Source: Thermomonas sp. S9
GTDB taxonomy: Bacteria; Pseudomonadota; Gammaproteobacteria; Xanthomonadales; Xanthomonadaceae
Assembly (NCBI RefSeq): GCF_024704365.1
Contig: NZ_JAJDFY010000001.1
Location: 1,345,001 to 1,409,000 of the forward strand
DNA length: 64,000 nt
Reading direction: 5' to 3'
Made by a program: the position numbers and the translations under genes. The notes below the pieces were generated by a model that did not search any database, was not told where the DNA came from, and saw nothing but the letters and a program-made list of their open reading frames with translations. This document shows, piece after piece, positions 38,155 to 47,006 of this stretch. The first letter of the stretch is position 1, and every line of letters starts with the position of its first letter.

Positions 38155-38177
38155 CCGGCCGAATGGCCGGGGTTTTT
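38155..38177 (+). terminator. Terminator stem at the right IS border
   Basis: CCGGCC-GAAT-GGCCGG followed by GG and five T. Removing the IS joins ...CAACGCGG to CCGAATGGCC, recreating a terminator about 60 bp after the toxin gene, presumably that of the toxin-antitoxin operon. Confidence 0.65.
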
Positions 38178-38190
38178 CCATGCGCACCGC

Positions 38191-38219
38191 TTGCGGCGGC
38201 CCAAGCGGCTGCCTACAAT
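38191..38219 (+). promoter_or_regulatory. Promoter upstream of the secreted protein-mgtA operon
   Basis: TTGCGG (38191-38196), 17-bp spacer and TACAAT (38214-38219), the best sigma-70 match in the area. The predicted start near 38226 leaves a leader of about 310 bases before the first gene. Confidence 0.7.
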
Positions 38220-38237
38220 GCGCGCGCTTCCAACTGC

Positions 38238-38326
38238 GGAGACTCCCCCAAGTGGGCACTTGTTCGAGCGACAGTCGTCGGCCGGCGCATGCCGGCATCT
38301 TCTCGGCAAGATAAGCGCAGGTCTCC
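38238..38326 (+). promoter_or_regulatory. Hairpin-rich leader RNA, candidate cis-regulatory element
   Basis: GGAGAC (38238-38243) can pair with GTCTCC (38321-38326). This encloses three perfect hairpins: CAAGT/ACTTG (38249-38262), GCCGGC-GCAT-GCCGGC (38281-38296) and ATCTT/AAGAT (38297-38312). A further TCTCGC/GCGAGA stem follows. Such a multi-branch fold in front of a magnesium transporter operon suggests a metal-responsive leader. I do not recognise the M-box or yybP-ykoY consensus. Confidence 0.45.
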
Positions 38327-38538
38327 TGCCGCTGTCTCGCCGGAAGCGAGAAGCGGTCGCGCGCGTCGCCATTCCCGGCGCGCTCCCTTCCCGACAGCTG
38401 CATGGCCATCCCCTGGCGGGACGGCCGCGAAGCGCGCTTGCCGTCCGGCAGGCGCGGCCCGGCGCAGGCGGCCGCTGGTCGCCGGGCGCGGGCAGTGCGC
38501 GCGGGGTGGCTCTGCCTCGACCAGCGAGGGGACCCCAT

Positions 38539-39264
38539 ATGCGCCTCATCCAGATCCACCGCGCCGGATGCGTGTCGGCGGTGCGTCCCGCCGGGTTGGC
38601 GCTCGCCTGGCTTGCCGCGGGCGCGGCGCATGCGGACAGCCCGATGGTGGTGGACGATGCCGGCATCGTCGCGCCCGGCCGCTGCCAGCTGGAGAGCTGG
38701 GTGCGGCAGGCGCGCCCCGGCACCGAGATATGGGCGCTGCCGGCCTGTAATCCTGGTGATGATCTGGAACTGACCGTGGGCGGCGCAGCCCTTGCGACGC
38801 GCGAGGCACGCACCGAGCGCGATGTGCTGGTGCAGGCCAAGACGATGCTGCAGCCGCTGGATGGCGGCGGCTGGGGAATCGCCCTGGCCCTGGGTGGCGT
38901 CCGCCACGCGGATGCAGGAACGATCGATGCCTATGCTTACGTGCCGGCCACACGCGCGTTCGCAGGGGAGGCACTGCTGGTGCACGTGAACCTGGGCTGG
39001 CTGCGCGAGGGCGCCAGCCGCCGCGACCACCTCAGCTGGGGAGTGGGCAGTGAGTGGCGGCTGGGGAAACGGACATCGCTGCTGGCCGAAACCTTCGGCC
39101 AGGACGCGGGCCGGCCGTCGTGGCAGGCCGGCGTCCGCCAGTGGCTGCTGCCGGAGCGCCTGCAACTGGATGCCACCTGCGGCAATCGCCTTGGCGGCGG
39201 GGCAGGGCAGCGCTGGGTCGCGATCGGCCTGCGCTGGCTGCCCAAGCCATGGCGCAGCGGATGA
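38539..39264 (+). CDS. Secreted, probably outer-membrane beta-barrel-like protein
   Basis: A 241-residue protein with signal peptide (AGLALAWLAAGAAHA|DS). The mature part alternates polar and aromatic residues in amphipathic strands (LSWGVGSEWRLGKRTSLLAE, WQAGVRQWLLPERLQLDATC) and ends in RWVAIGLRWLP, as in small porin-like or transporter-type barrels. No named family was recognised. It starts behind GGGG at 38528-38532 and precedes mgtA by 141 bp with no terminator, so the two are probably cotranscribed. Confidence 0.65.
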   Translation: MRLIQIHRAGCVSAVRPAGLALAWLAAGAAHADSPMVVDDAGIVAPGRCQLESWVRQARPGTEIWALPACNPGDDLELTVGGAALATREARTERDVLVQAKTMLQPLDGGGWGIALALGGVRHADAGTIDAYAYVPATRAFAGEALLVHVNLGWLREGASRRDHLSWGVGSEWRLGKRTSLLAETFGQDAGRPSWQAGVRQWLLPERLQLDATCGNRLGGGAGQRWVAIGLRWLPKPWRSG

Positions 39265-39371
39265 CGGATTGCCATGTTGCGGCACCAGACTCCTGCTGCT
39301 TTCGATGGCGCTGATGCCTTGCCCTGAACCTTTGCCCTGATCCTTGTCCCGAGCCTGATGGACGGCATATC

Positions 39372-39393
39372 GGCCCCTGCCGCGACAGGGGCC
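39372..39393 (+). promoter_or_regulatory. Hairpin just before the mgtA ribosome-binding site
   Basis: GGCCCCTG-CCGCGA-CAGGGGCC, a perfect 8-bp GC-rich stem ending two bases before the GGAG Shine-Dalgarno (39396-39399). It could influence ribosome access or act as a transcript-processing or attenuation element. Confidence 0.45.
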
Positions 39394-39405
39394 ACGGAGA
39401 TCCCC

Positions 39406-42165
39406 ATGAACTTCACCCTTCTGAAAGAGCTGTTCGCGAATTTCCTCAGCAACCGCCACTTCACCCGCCATTTCCGGCGGCTGGCGGTGCTGGACAGCGT
39501 GCTGCGCACGGACGTCAGCCGCGAGCTGCCGGCCGGTCTGGGCCAGCGCCTGGTGTCCGCCGCGCTGGCCGAGCCGGCGGCGCTGCTGGCGCAACTGGGC
39601 AGCGGCGAGCACGGCCTCGACGAAGACCAGGCCGAGGTCATCCGCGAACAGGTCGGTCCGAACGAGGTGGAGCAGGAAAAGCCGCTCACCTGGTGGCAGC
39701 ACCTGTGGCTGTCCTACCGCAATCCGTTCAACCTGCTGCTGACGCTGCTGGCGGTCATCTCCTATCTGACCGAGGACATGAAGGCGACCGTGGTGATTGG
39801 CACCATGGTGGTGCTGTCCACCCTGCTGCGCTTCTGGCAGGAGTCCAAGGCGAACAAGGCGGCCGAAGCGCTGAAGGCGATGGTCAGCAACACTGCTACC
39901 GTGCTGCGCCCGCAGCCGCGGGACGGGCTGGACGAGGCGCGACCCGGCGCAGCGCGCGCCTACGGCGCCGGCGGCTACCGGGTGGAGCTGCCGATCAAGC
40001 AGCTGGTGCCGGGCGACGTGATCGTGCTGTCCGCTGGCGACATGATTCCTGCCGATTGCCGGGTGCTCACCGCCAAGGACCTGTTCGTGGCGCAGGCGGC
40101 GATGACCGGCGAGTCGATGCCGGTGGAGAAGTTCGCGTTCCAGCGCGATGCCGGGGCGATCAACCCGCTGGAGCTGGACGACATCCTGTTCATGGGCACC
40201 AACGTGGTGTCCGGCTCGGCCACGGCGGTAGTGCTCGGCACCGGCAACGCCACCTATTTCGGCGCGCTGGCCATCCGTGTCACCGCCACCGACCGCGCGC
40301 CGACCTCCTTCCAGGCGGGCGTCAACAAGGTGAGCTGGCTGCTGATCCGCTTCATGTTCGTGATGGCTCCGCTGGTGCTGTTCATCAACGGCTTCACCAA
40401 GGGCGACTGGATGGAGGCGCTGCTGTTCGCCCTGTCGATCGCGGTCGGCCTGACCCCGGAGATGCTGCCGATGATCGTCACCTCCACCCTGGCCAAGGGC
40501 GCGGTGTTCCTGTCGCGCAAGAAAGTCATCGTCAAGCGTCTGGATGCGATCCAGAACTTCGGCGCGATGGACGTGCTGTGCACCGACAAGACCGGCACGC
40601 TCACCCAGGACAGGATCTTCCTGGCCCGGCACGTGGACGTGTGGGGCGAGGAATCCGACGAAGTGCTGGAAATGGCCTACCTCAACAGCTACTACCAGAC
40701 CGGGTTGAAGAACCTGCTGGACGTGGCGGTGCTGGAGCATGTGGAAGTGCACCAGGAGCTGAACCCGGCGAAAAACTTCCGCAAGGTGGACGAGATTCCG
40801 TTCGATTTCGAGCGCCGGCGCATGTCGGTGGTGGTGAGCGAGCGCGAAGATCACCACGAGCTGGTGTGCAAGGGGGCGGTAGAAGAAGTTCTGGCGGCCT
40901 GCACCCACGTGCGCCACGGCGCGCAGTCCGAGCCGCTGGGGCCGGAGCTGCTGGAGCGCATCCGCCAGGTGACGGCCGACCTCAACGAAGAAGGGCTGCG
41001 CGTGGTCGCGGTGGCGATGAAGGAAGTGCCGCCCACCCAGGAGGTGTATGGCGTGGCCGACGAGTGCGGCCTCACCCTGGTCGGCTACGTGGCCTTCCTC
41101 GACCCGCCGAAGGAATCCACCGCGCCGGCGCTCAAGGCGCTGGCCGGGCACGGCGTGGTGGTCAAGGTGCTGACCGGCGACAACGAACGGGTGACCGCCA
41201 AGATCTGCCGCGAAGTGGGGTTGGCGCAGCCGGGCGTGCTGCTGGGGGGCGACATCGAGCGGATGGACGATGCCGCGCTGGCGCAGGCGGTGGAGCGCCA
41301 CAACGTGTTCGCCAAGCTGACGCCCGCGCACAAGGAGCGCATCGTGCGCCTGCTGAAGGCCAACGGCCACGTGGTGGGCTTCCTGGGCGATGGCATCAAC
41401 GACGCGCCGGCGCTGCGCAGTGCCGACATCGGCATCTCGGTGGACACCGCGGTGGACATCGCCAAGGAGGCGGCCGACATCATCCTGCTGGAGAAGAGCC
41501 TGATGGTGCTGGAGGAGGGCGTGCAGGAAGGGCGTCGCACCTTCGCCAACATGCTCAAGTACATCAAGATGACGGCCAGCTCCAACTTCGGCAACGTGTT
41601 CTCGGTGCTGGTGGCCTCGGCCTTCATCCCGTTCCTGCCGATGCTGCCGATGCAGCTCTTGGTGCAGAACCTGCTGTACGACACCTCGCAGATCGCGATC
41701 CCGTTCGACCACGTGGACGAGGAGCTGCTGAAGAGTCCGCAGCGCTGGAACCCGGCCGACATCGGCCGCTTCATGGTGTTCTTCGGCCCGATCAGCTCGA
41801 TCTTCGACATCGTCACCTTCGCGATGATGTGGTACGTGTTCGGCGCCAGCAGCCCGGCCCAGCAGACCCTGTTCCAGTCGGGCTGGTTCGTCGTCGGCCT
41901 GCTCACCCAGACCCTGATCGTGCACATGATCCGCACCCCGAAGATCCCGTTCATCCAGAGCCGGGCCTCGGCACCGCTGCTGGCGATGACGCTGGCGATC
42001 ATGGCGATCGGCATCTTCCTGCCGATGGGCCCGCTGGCGCACTACTTCAAGCCGCAGGCGCTGCCGCCGCTGTACTTCGCCCTGCTGCCGCTGATCGTGC
42101 TGTCCTACATGGCCCTGACCCAGGCGATGAAGGGGTTCTATGTGCGCCGCTACGGCTGGCAGTGA
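39406..42165 (+). CDS. mgtA: Magnesium-translocating P-type ATPase
   Basis: A 919-residue P3B-type ATPase (E. coli MgtA 898) that imports Mg2+ with the gradient. The actuator motif is MTGESMPVEKFAFQ, the phosphorylation motif CTDKTGTLTQ (Asp about residue 405), and the hinge GDGINDAPALRSADIGIS. Ten-odd membrane segments are present, including PEMLPMIVTSTLAKG. ATG 39406 was preferred to the upstream in-frame ATG at 39358 because GGAG lies before it. It is followed by a strong terminator. Confidence 0.95.
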   Translation: MNFTLLKELFANFLSNRHFTRHFRRLAVLDSVLRTDVSRELPAGLGQRLVSAALAEPAALLAQLGSGEHGLDEDQAEVIREQVGPNEVEQEKPLTWWQHLWLSYRNPFNLLLTLLAVISYLTEDMKATVVIGTMVVLSTLLRFWQESKANKAAEALKAMVSNTATVLRPQPRDGLDEARPGAARAYGAGGYRVELPIKQLVPGDVIVLSAGDMIPADCRVLTAKDLFVAQAAMTGESMPVEKFAFQRDAGAINPLELDDILFMGTNVVSGSATAVVLGTGNATYFGALAIRVTATDRAPTSFQAGVNKVSWLLIRFMFVMAPLVLFINGFTKGDWMEALLFALSIAVGLTPEMLPMIVTSTLAKGAVFLSRKKVIVKRLDAIQNFGAMDVLCTDKTGTLTQDRIFLARHVDVWGEESDEVLEMAYLNSYYQTGLKNLLDVAVLEHVEVHQELNPAKNFRKVDEIPFDFERRRMSVVVSEREDHHELVCKGAVEEVLAACTHVRHGAQSEPLGPELLERIRQVTADLNEEGLRVVAVAMKEVPPTQEVYGVADECGLTLVGYVAFLDPPKESTAPALKALAGHGVVVKVLTGDNERVTAKICREVGLAQPGVLLGGDIERMDDAALAQAVERHNVFAKLTPAHKERIVRLLKANGHVVGFLGDGINDAPALRSADIGISVDTAVDIAKEAADIILLEKSLMVLEEGVQEGRRTFANMLKYIKMTASSNFGNVFSVLVASAFIPFLPMLPMQLLVQNLLYDTSQIAIPFDHVDEELLKSPQRWNPADIGRFMVFFGPISSIFDIVTFAMMWYVFGASSPAQQTLFQSGWFVVGLLTQTLIVHMIRTPKIPFIQSRASAPLLAMTLAIMAIGIFLPMGPLAHYFKPQALPPLYFALLPLIVLSYMALTQAMKGFYVRRYGWQ

Positions 42166-42225
42166 GGGCGCGCCCGGCGCCCTGGTCCCCGCGGCAGGCG
42201 GCAAGAAGCATGCGAAGGCAACAAC

Positions 42226-42254
42226 GAAAAACCCCCGGAAGGCCGGGGGTTTTC
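42226..42254. terminator. Bidirectional terminator between mgtA and tRNA-Val
   Basis: AAAAACCCCCGG-AAGG-CCGGGGGTTTT: a strong stem with A and T tracts on either side, serving mgtA on + and tRNA-Val on -. Confidence 0.85.
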
Positions 42255-42261
42255 CGCAATC

Positions 42262-42336
42262 TGGTGGGCGGTGCAGGGTTCGAACCTGCGACCCTTGCCG
42301 TGTGAAGGCAATGCTCTACCGCTGAGCTAACCGCCC
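42262..42336 (-). tRNA. tRNA-Val(CAC)
   Basis: Read on the minus strand: acceptor GGGCGGT pairs with ACCGCCC, then A and encoded CCA. The anticodon loop TTCACAC gives CAC. The T-loop GGTTCGAACC and D-loop AGCGGTAGA are standard. Confidence 0.96.
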
Positions 42337-42460
42337 GTTGCGAGGCGCGCATTCTACAGCAACGCCCGGATTAGGCAACAGGGCTTTGCGCGCGCGGTAG
42401 CGCGCCTGCCGGGCAACGGGGCAGGCGATCACGGAAACGGCCGCTTGTGCGGCCTCCGGC

Positions 42461-42488
42461 TTGCGCCTGCGGGCCTGCCCCTCATAAT
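42461..42488 (+). promoter_or_regulatory. Promoter of the exopolysaccharide locus
   Basis: TTGCGC (42461-42466), 16-bp spacer, CATAAT (42483-42488), the same hexamers as in the rpsF promoter. It lies 28 bp upstream of the first EPS gene. Confidence 0.6.
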
Positions 42489-42515
42489 GCCAAGTCCCCC
42501 GGGAGAGGATTCCGC

Positions 42516-43238
42516 ATGCGCAACGGGTTGCGTTTCTTGTTGGTCTTGATGCTGGCATTGGGTCTGGCCGCGTGTGCCAGCGATGGCGGCGCGCGTTCCG
42601 GGCAGGCCAATGCGGTCGCCGGCAATGCCTTGCCGCCGCCGGATACCACCACGGCCTCCGGCGCCTACGAGGGCGCCACCGACTACCGCATCGGTGCCCA
42701 GGATCTGCTGGACATCAGCGTGTTCGGGGTACAGGACCTGGACAAGGAAGTGCGGGTGAACTCCAACGGGCAGATTTCGCTGCCGCTGATCGGTGCCGTG
42801 CTGGCCGGCGGCAGGACGATCCCGGAACTGGAGGCCGAACTGGCCAGGAAGTATTCCGAGGGCTACCTGCAGAACCCGCAGGTCAGCGTGTTCGTGAAGG
42901 AATACGCCAGCCAGCGCATCACCCTGGAGGGCGCGGTCAGCAAGCCGGGGATCTACCCGATCACCGGCAAGACCACGCTGCTGCAGGCGATCGCCCTGGC
43001 CGGCGGGCTGGACAACAAGGTGGCCGACCTTGGCGGCATCGTGCTGATGCGCCAGGTCAACGGCAAGCGGATGGCGGCGGTGTTCGACCTGCGCCAGGTC
43101 CGCCGCGGCATCGTCGAGGACCCGCAGGTGTACGGCGACGACATCGTGGTGGTCGAGCAGTCCGGTAGCAAATCCGCGTTCCGCAATTTCATCGAGAGCG
43201 CGCCGGCGATCGGCGTGTTCCGATGGTTCTTCCCCTGA
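42516..43238 (+). CDS. Polysaccharide export lipoprotein, GumB/Wza-like
   Basis: A 240-residue outer-membrane export protein. The signal peptide ends in lipobox LGLAAC (Cys about residue 20). The polysaccharide-export domain has DYRIGAQDLLDISVFGVQDL and NSNGQISLPLIGAVLAGGRT, followed by a SLBB-type region (LEGAVSKPGIYPITGKTTLL). It forms the outer-membrane channel with the GumC/Wzc-like partner encoded 21 bp downstream. Shorter than Wza (about 380), as is GumB. Confidence 0.92.
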   Translation: MRNGLRFLLVLMLALGLAACASDGGARSGQANAVAGNALPPPDTTTASGAYEGATDYRIGAQDLLDISVFGVQDLDKEVRVNSNGQISLPLIGAVLAGGRTIPELEAELARKYSEGYLQNPQVSVFVKEYASQRITLEGAVSKPGIYPITGKTTLLQAIALAGGLDNKVADLGGIVLMRQVNGKRMAAVFDLRQVRRGIVEDPQVYGDDIVVVEQSGSKSAFRNFIESAPAIGVFRWFFP

Positions 43239-43259
43239 TCGATCAAGGACGATTCTGGA

Positions 43260-45560
43260 ATGACCGACGAACGACTGCCCGCAGGGCCCGCCGGCGATGA
43301 GAGCCGGCTGCCGGCCCGGCACGATTCCCCGCATGGCGGCGCGCTTGCGCACCCGCGCGCGTCTGGCGGGATGCTCAGCCTGGAATTGCAGGACGAGCAG
43401 CGCCGCGACGACGACGAGATCGACCTGCTGGCGTACTGGCATGTCCTGGTCAAGCGCCGCCGCCTGATCATCGGCGTGCTGGCCGCGGTGGTGGCGCTGG
43501 CGCTGCTGGTGACGCTCACATCGACGCCGATCTACCGCGCCACTACCGTGCTGCAGCTGGAGAAGGAGGGCATCCAGGTGGTGCAGGTGAACGGCATCCA
43601 GCCCGGCGACAGCGGCGGCTGGGATCCGGAATTCCTGCAGACCCAGTACGAATTGATCCAGAGCCGCGCACTGGCCGAGCGGGTGGCCAATGAGCTGGAT
43701 GTCGATCCGGCGACGTTGAGCAAGCTGGAGGACAGCGGCTGGCTGGGGCGCATGCTCGCGCTGCTGCATCCGCAGGCCAAACCGCAGCCCGGGCGCGCGC
43801 CAGCCGACTCGCGGCAGGACGCCGCGCGCCAGATGCGCGAAGTCGCCGGCATCATCAGCGCCGGCCTGAGCGTGGAGCCGATCCGCAACTCACGGCTGGT
43901 GCGCATCAATTTCGATAGCCCGTCGCCGCAGTTCTCCGCGCGCGCGGCCAATGCCATCGCCGAGGGCTATATCGCGGCCGGGCTGGAGCGCCGCTTCGGC
44001 GCCTCGTCTTATGCAAAGACTTACCTCGAGGATCAGCTGCGGCTGACCAAGGCCAAGCTGGAGGAGTCCGAGCGCAAGCTGGTGGAGTTCGCGCAGAAGG
44101 AAAACCTGGTCAATACCGGCGAGCAGGGGCAATCGCTGGCGGCGCAGAACCTCACCCAGCTCAACGCCGCGCTGGCCACCGCGCAGGACCAGCGCATCCG
44201 CGCGCAGGCGCGCTGGCAACAGGCGGCCAGCGGCGCCATGCCGGCCGACATGCTGAGCAACTCCAACGTGCGCGCGCTGCAGCAGCAGAAGGGCCTGCTG
44301 CAGGCGCAGTACCAGCTGAAGCTGCAGACGTTCAAGCCGGAGTACCCGGAGATGCTCCAGCTCAAGAGCCAGCTCGACGAGCTGGATCGCCAGATCGGCA
44401 AGGAGCTGGCTGCGATCCGCACGTCGGTCAAGGCCGAATATGACGCTGCGGTCCGACAGGAGCAGATGTTGAACGGCCAGATCGCGGCGCTGCGCACCCA
44501 GGCGCTGGACGTGGATGGGCGCAGCATCCAGTACAACATCCTCAAGCGCGAGGTGGACACCAACCGCCAGCTCTACGACGGCCTGCTGCAGCGCTACAAG
44601 GAGGTGGGCGTGGCCGGCGACGTGCGCGCCAACAACATTTCCATCATCGACCGCGCAGAAGTGCCGACCAGTCGCTTCAAGCCCAGCCTGACCATGAATC
44701 TGGCGATCGGTCTGCTGCTGGGAGGCGTGCTCGGCGTGCTGCTGGCGTTCCTGCTGGAGTTCCTCGACGACACCCTGAAGACGCCGGAAGACATCGAGCA
44801 GAAGCTGAAGCTGCCGGTGCTCGGCATCATTCCCAAACTCGGGCCGAAGGAGAACGTGGCGGAGGTCGCGGCCAATCCGCAGTCGTCGTTCTCGGAGGCC
44901 TATCGTTCGGTGCGCACGGCGCTGCAGTTTGCCACCGACCACGGGGTGCCCAAGACCCTGCTGGTCACCAGCAGCGGGCCGGGCGAGGGCAAGTCCACCA
45001 CCGCGCTGGCGCTGGCGCGCAACCTCACCCAGCTCGGCAAGCGCGTGCTGCTGGTGGATGCCGACCTGCGCAATCCATCGCTGCACAAGACCCTGGGGCT
45101 GCGCGCCGAATTCGGGCTGAGCAATCTGCTGGCCGGCGCCTGCGCCTTCAATGCGGCGGTGCAGGAGACCGGCGACGAACGCCTGCAGGTGATCCTGGCC
45201 GGCCCGTTGCCGCCGAATCCGGCCGAGCTGCTGTCCGGTTCCAAGCTGGTCTCGCTGCTGACCGTCGGCGGCGAGCGCTACGACCACGTGATCCTGGACG
45301 GCCCGCCGGTGCTGGGGCTGGCGGATGCGCCGATCCTGTCCAACGCGGTCGACGGCACCCTGCTGGTGGTCACCAGCGCCAGAACCAAGATCAGCGCCGC
45401 GCAGTCGGCCCTGAAGCGCCTGCTGGCGGCACGCGCGCGGATCGTCGGCGCACTGCTGACCAAGTACGACGCCCGCACCGCCGGCTACGGCTATGGCTAC
45501 GGCTACCGCTACGATTCGTACTACGCGTATGGCGGCAAGCCGCGGTTGACCAAGGGCTGA
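43260..45560 (+). CDS. Polysaccharide co-polymerase with tyrosine-kinase domain, Wzc/GumC-like
   Basis: A 766-residue inner-membrane protein controlling chain length. Two membrane segments (IIGVLAAVVALALLVTLTST and LTMNLAIGLLLGGVLGVLLA) enclose a periplasmic coiled-coil region. The cytoplasmic BY-kinase has Walker A SSGPGEGKSTTALALARN, Walker A' VLLVDADLRNPSLHK and Walker B YDHVILDGPPVLGLADAP. It ends in a Tyr cluster (YGYGYGYRYDSYYAYGG), the expected autophosphorylation tail. Xanthan GumC lacks this kinase, so the protein is closer to Wzc/ExoP. Confidence 0.93.
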   Translation: MTDERLPAGPAGDESRLPARHDSPHGGALAHPRASGGMLSLELQDEQRRDDDEIDLLAYWHVLVKRRRLIIGVLAAVVALALLVTLTSTPIYRATTVLQLEKEGIQVVQVNGIQPGDSGGWDPEFLQTQYELIQSRALAERVANELDVDPATLSKLEDSGWLGRMLALLHPQAKPQPGRAPADSRQDAARQMREVAGIISAGLSVEPIRNSRLVRINFDSPSPQFSARAANAIAEGYIAAGLERRFGASSYAKTYLEDQLRLTKAKLEESERKLVEFAQKENLVNTGEQGQSLAAQNLTQLNAALATAQDQRIRAQARWQQAASGAMPADMLSNSNVRALQQQKGLLQAQYQLKLQTFKPEYPEMLQLKSQLDELDRQIGKELAAIRTSVKAEYDAAVRQEQMLNGQIAALRTQALDVDGRSIQYNILKREVDTNRQLYDGLLQRYKEVGVAGDVRANNISIIDRAEVPTSRFKPSLTMNLAIGLLLGGVLGVLLAFLLEFLDDTLKTPEDIEQKLKLPVLGIIPKLGPKENVAEVAANPQSSFSEAYRSVRTALQFATDHGVPKTLLVTSSGPGEGKSTTALALARNLTQLGKRVLLVDADLRNPSLHKTLGLRAEFGLSNLLAGACAFNAAVQETGDERLQVILAGPLPPNPAELLSGSKLVSLLTVGGERYDHVILDGPPVLGLADAPILSNAVDGTLLVVTSARTKISAAQSALKRLLAARARIVGALLTKYDARTAGYGYGYGYRYDSYYAYGGKPRLTKG

Positions 45561-45563
45561 CCG

Positions 45564-47006
45564 GTGGACGGCGCGAAGGGGAGCGCGCTGGAATGGGCAC
45601 TGGCGCTGCTGCAGGCGCCGGGGGAGCGCCACCTGCTGCGGCAAAGGCCGTTGCCGGAGGGCGTGGACGTATTGCTGGGGATCGCCGCCGGCGCGACTCC
45701 GGATGTTTCGGCGCAGGCGGCCGCCGCTTTCGGCGAAAGCGAGGCGCGGCTGCGCGAGGCCGCGCAGTTCTATGCGCGCGAAATCCTGTTCTTCCCCGAG
45801 GCGGATGCGTATCGCATCCTCGGAGTGGCGGCGGATGCATCTTCCGATCGCATCAAGCTGCATCACCGGCTGCTGCAGTCGTGGCTGCATCCGGACCGCC
45901 CGCACAGCGAGGAAGATGCGGCCTTCGCGGCGCGGGTGAACGCCGCCTGGAACCGCCTGCGCAGCCCCGAGCGTCGGCGCGACTACGACCAGTCGCTGCG
46001 GCAGGACCGGGCCCAGGGCGCGTTCGACGGCGCCGCTCCGATGCCGGTGCCGGGATGGCGGCCACTGCCCGAGCCGGTCGCGGCCGAGATGCGCTGGCGC
46101 CGGCGGCTGCCGATCCTGGCCCTGCTGGCGCTGTGCGCGGTGCTGGCGGTGCTGGCGCTGCGCGATCTGGCCAGCAGCCCGGAGGCCTGGGAGGAGCCAG
46201 CGCCGGGCGCGCTGGCGCATGCCGCGGGGAGTCCTGACGATGCGGAGCTTGCGCTGAGCGTGCCGCACGGGCCGGCGCGCGGGGGAGTCGCGCGGAGCGG
46301 ATGGCAGGACAACGGACAAACCGCTGCAGCCGGCTGCCCGCCCCGCGCCGCGCCGCGAGATGCGGGCGACGGCTGAGCGAACGCCCGCGCGGCCTGCGCC
46401 GACGGCGGTGGCCGGCGTCTCCAGCCCCGCGATGCCCAGGCCAGGCCGTTCCAAAGCCGAGATGGCCGCGGCGCGCGCGCCGGAGCCTGCGCCCTCCGGT
46501 GTGCGCGACATCACGATGCCCCGGTCTGCGGCGTCGGCCGCCGCCACGGCCCCGCCATCACCGCCTCCGCCGGTCGTGGCGAATGCCATGCAGTCTCCGC
46601 AACCGGCGTCGGTTGCTGCCATTGCCCCGGCCGCCGCGCAGTCCCCGATGCCGACACCGGCGGCCAGCGATGGCGGCGCTCCCGATTTCGCCCGTCTCCA
46701 GGCGGCGCGGCCAGACCGGCGAGCTGCTGCTGCGCTTCATGCAGTCGCCGGGGCGGGCCTCGCCCCCGATCTGGAACAGCCCGCGGATCGAGGATGAGGC
46801 CGAGCAGCTCGCGCCGCCGCCTGCATGCGGGTGGGCGTGTGCGCCTGCTGCCGGCGCAATGGCAGATCGGCAATGACAGCGCGGAGTTGGGTTCCGTCGT
46901 TGCGGTTGCCGGAACCACACCCGGCACGGGGCAGCTGCTGGCACACCTGCACTGGCGGGACGGCTACTGGCTGGTGACCGGCATTCGGCTGGAGGGAGCG
47001 CCATGA
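45564..47006 (+). CDS. J-domain membrane protein of the EPS locus (three frame breaks)
   Basis: GTG start directly behind the kinase gene. A J-domain (about residues 75-155) carries the HPD motif in SWLHPDRPHSEEDAAFAARV. A membrane segment (LPILALLALCAVLAVLAL), a Pro/Ala-rich linker and a carboxy-terminal domain (TGELLLRFMQSPGRASPPIW, LAHLHWRDGYWLVTGIRLE) follow. The frame changes at about 46290-46370, 46690-46715 and 46795-46830. The last frame stops at 47006, overlapping the next ATG. J-domains stimulate DnaK-type chaperones; a role in EPS assembly is inferred from position. Confidence 0.72.

Larger units (their letters stand above)
36912..38155 (-). mobile_element. IS3-family insertion sequence with 3-bp target duplication
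   Basis: A 1244-bp element with inverted ends GTGGACCGACCAG at both sides, extending to CGTAGACA after two or three mismatches. CGG is duplicated at 36909-36911 and 38156-38158. If the canonical TG/CA ends are used (36913-38154), no duplication remains, so the outer base pair is included here. orfA and orfB lie on the minus strand. It interrupts the stem of the toxin-antitoxin terminator. Confidence 0.85.

Noticed and set aside
38220..38538. M-box, yybP-ykoY or enteric mgtA leader
   Set aside because: I could not find their conserved consensus segments; only secondary-structure potential is claimed.
38116..42204. A 1362-residue open frame antisense to mgtA
   Set aside because: Low-complexity His/Arg/Gln-rich translation with no family resemblance; long antisense frames are common in high-GC DNA. 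The + strand codes for a textbook P-type ATPase.
42262..42336. tRNA-Val as an alternative attachment site for the IS3 or the EPS segment
   Set aside because: No integrase or repeated tRNA end is found nearby.
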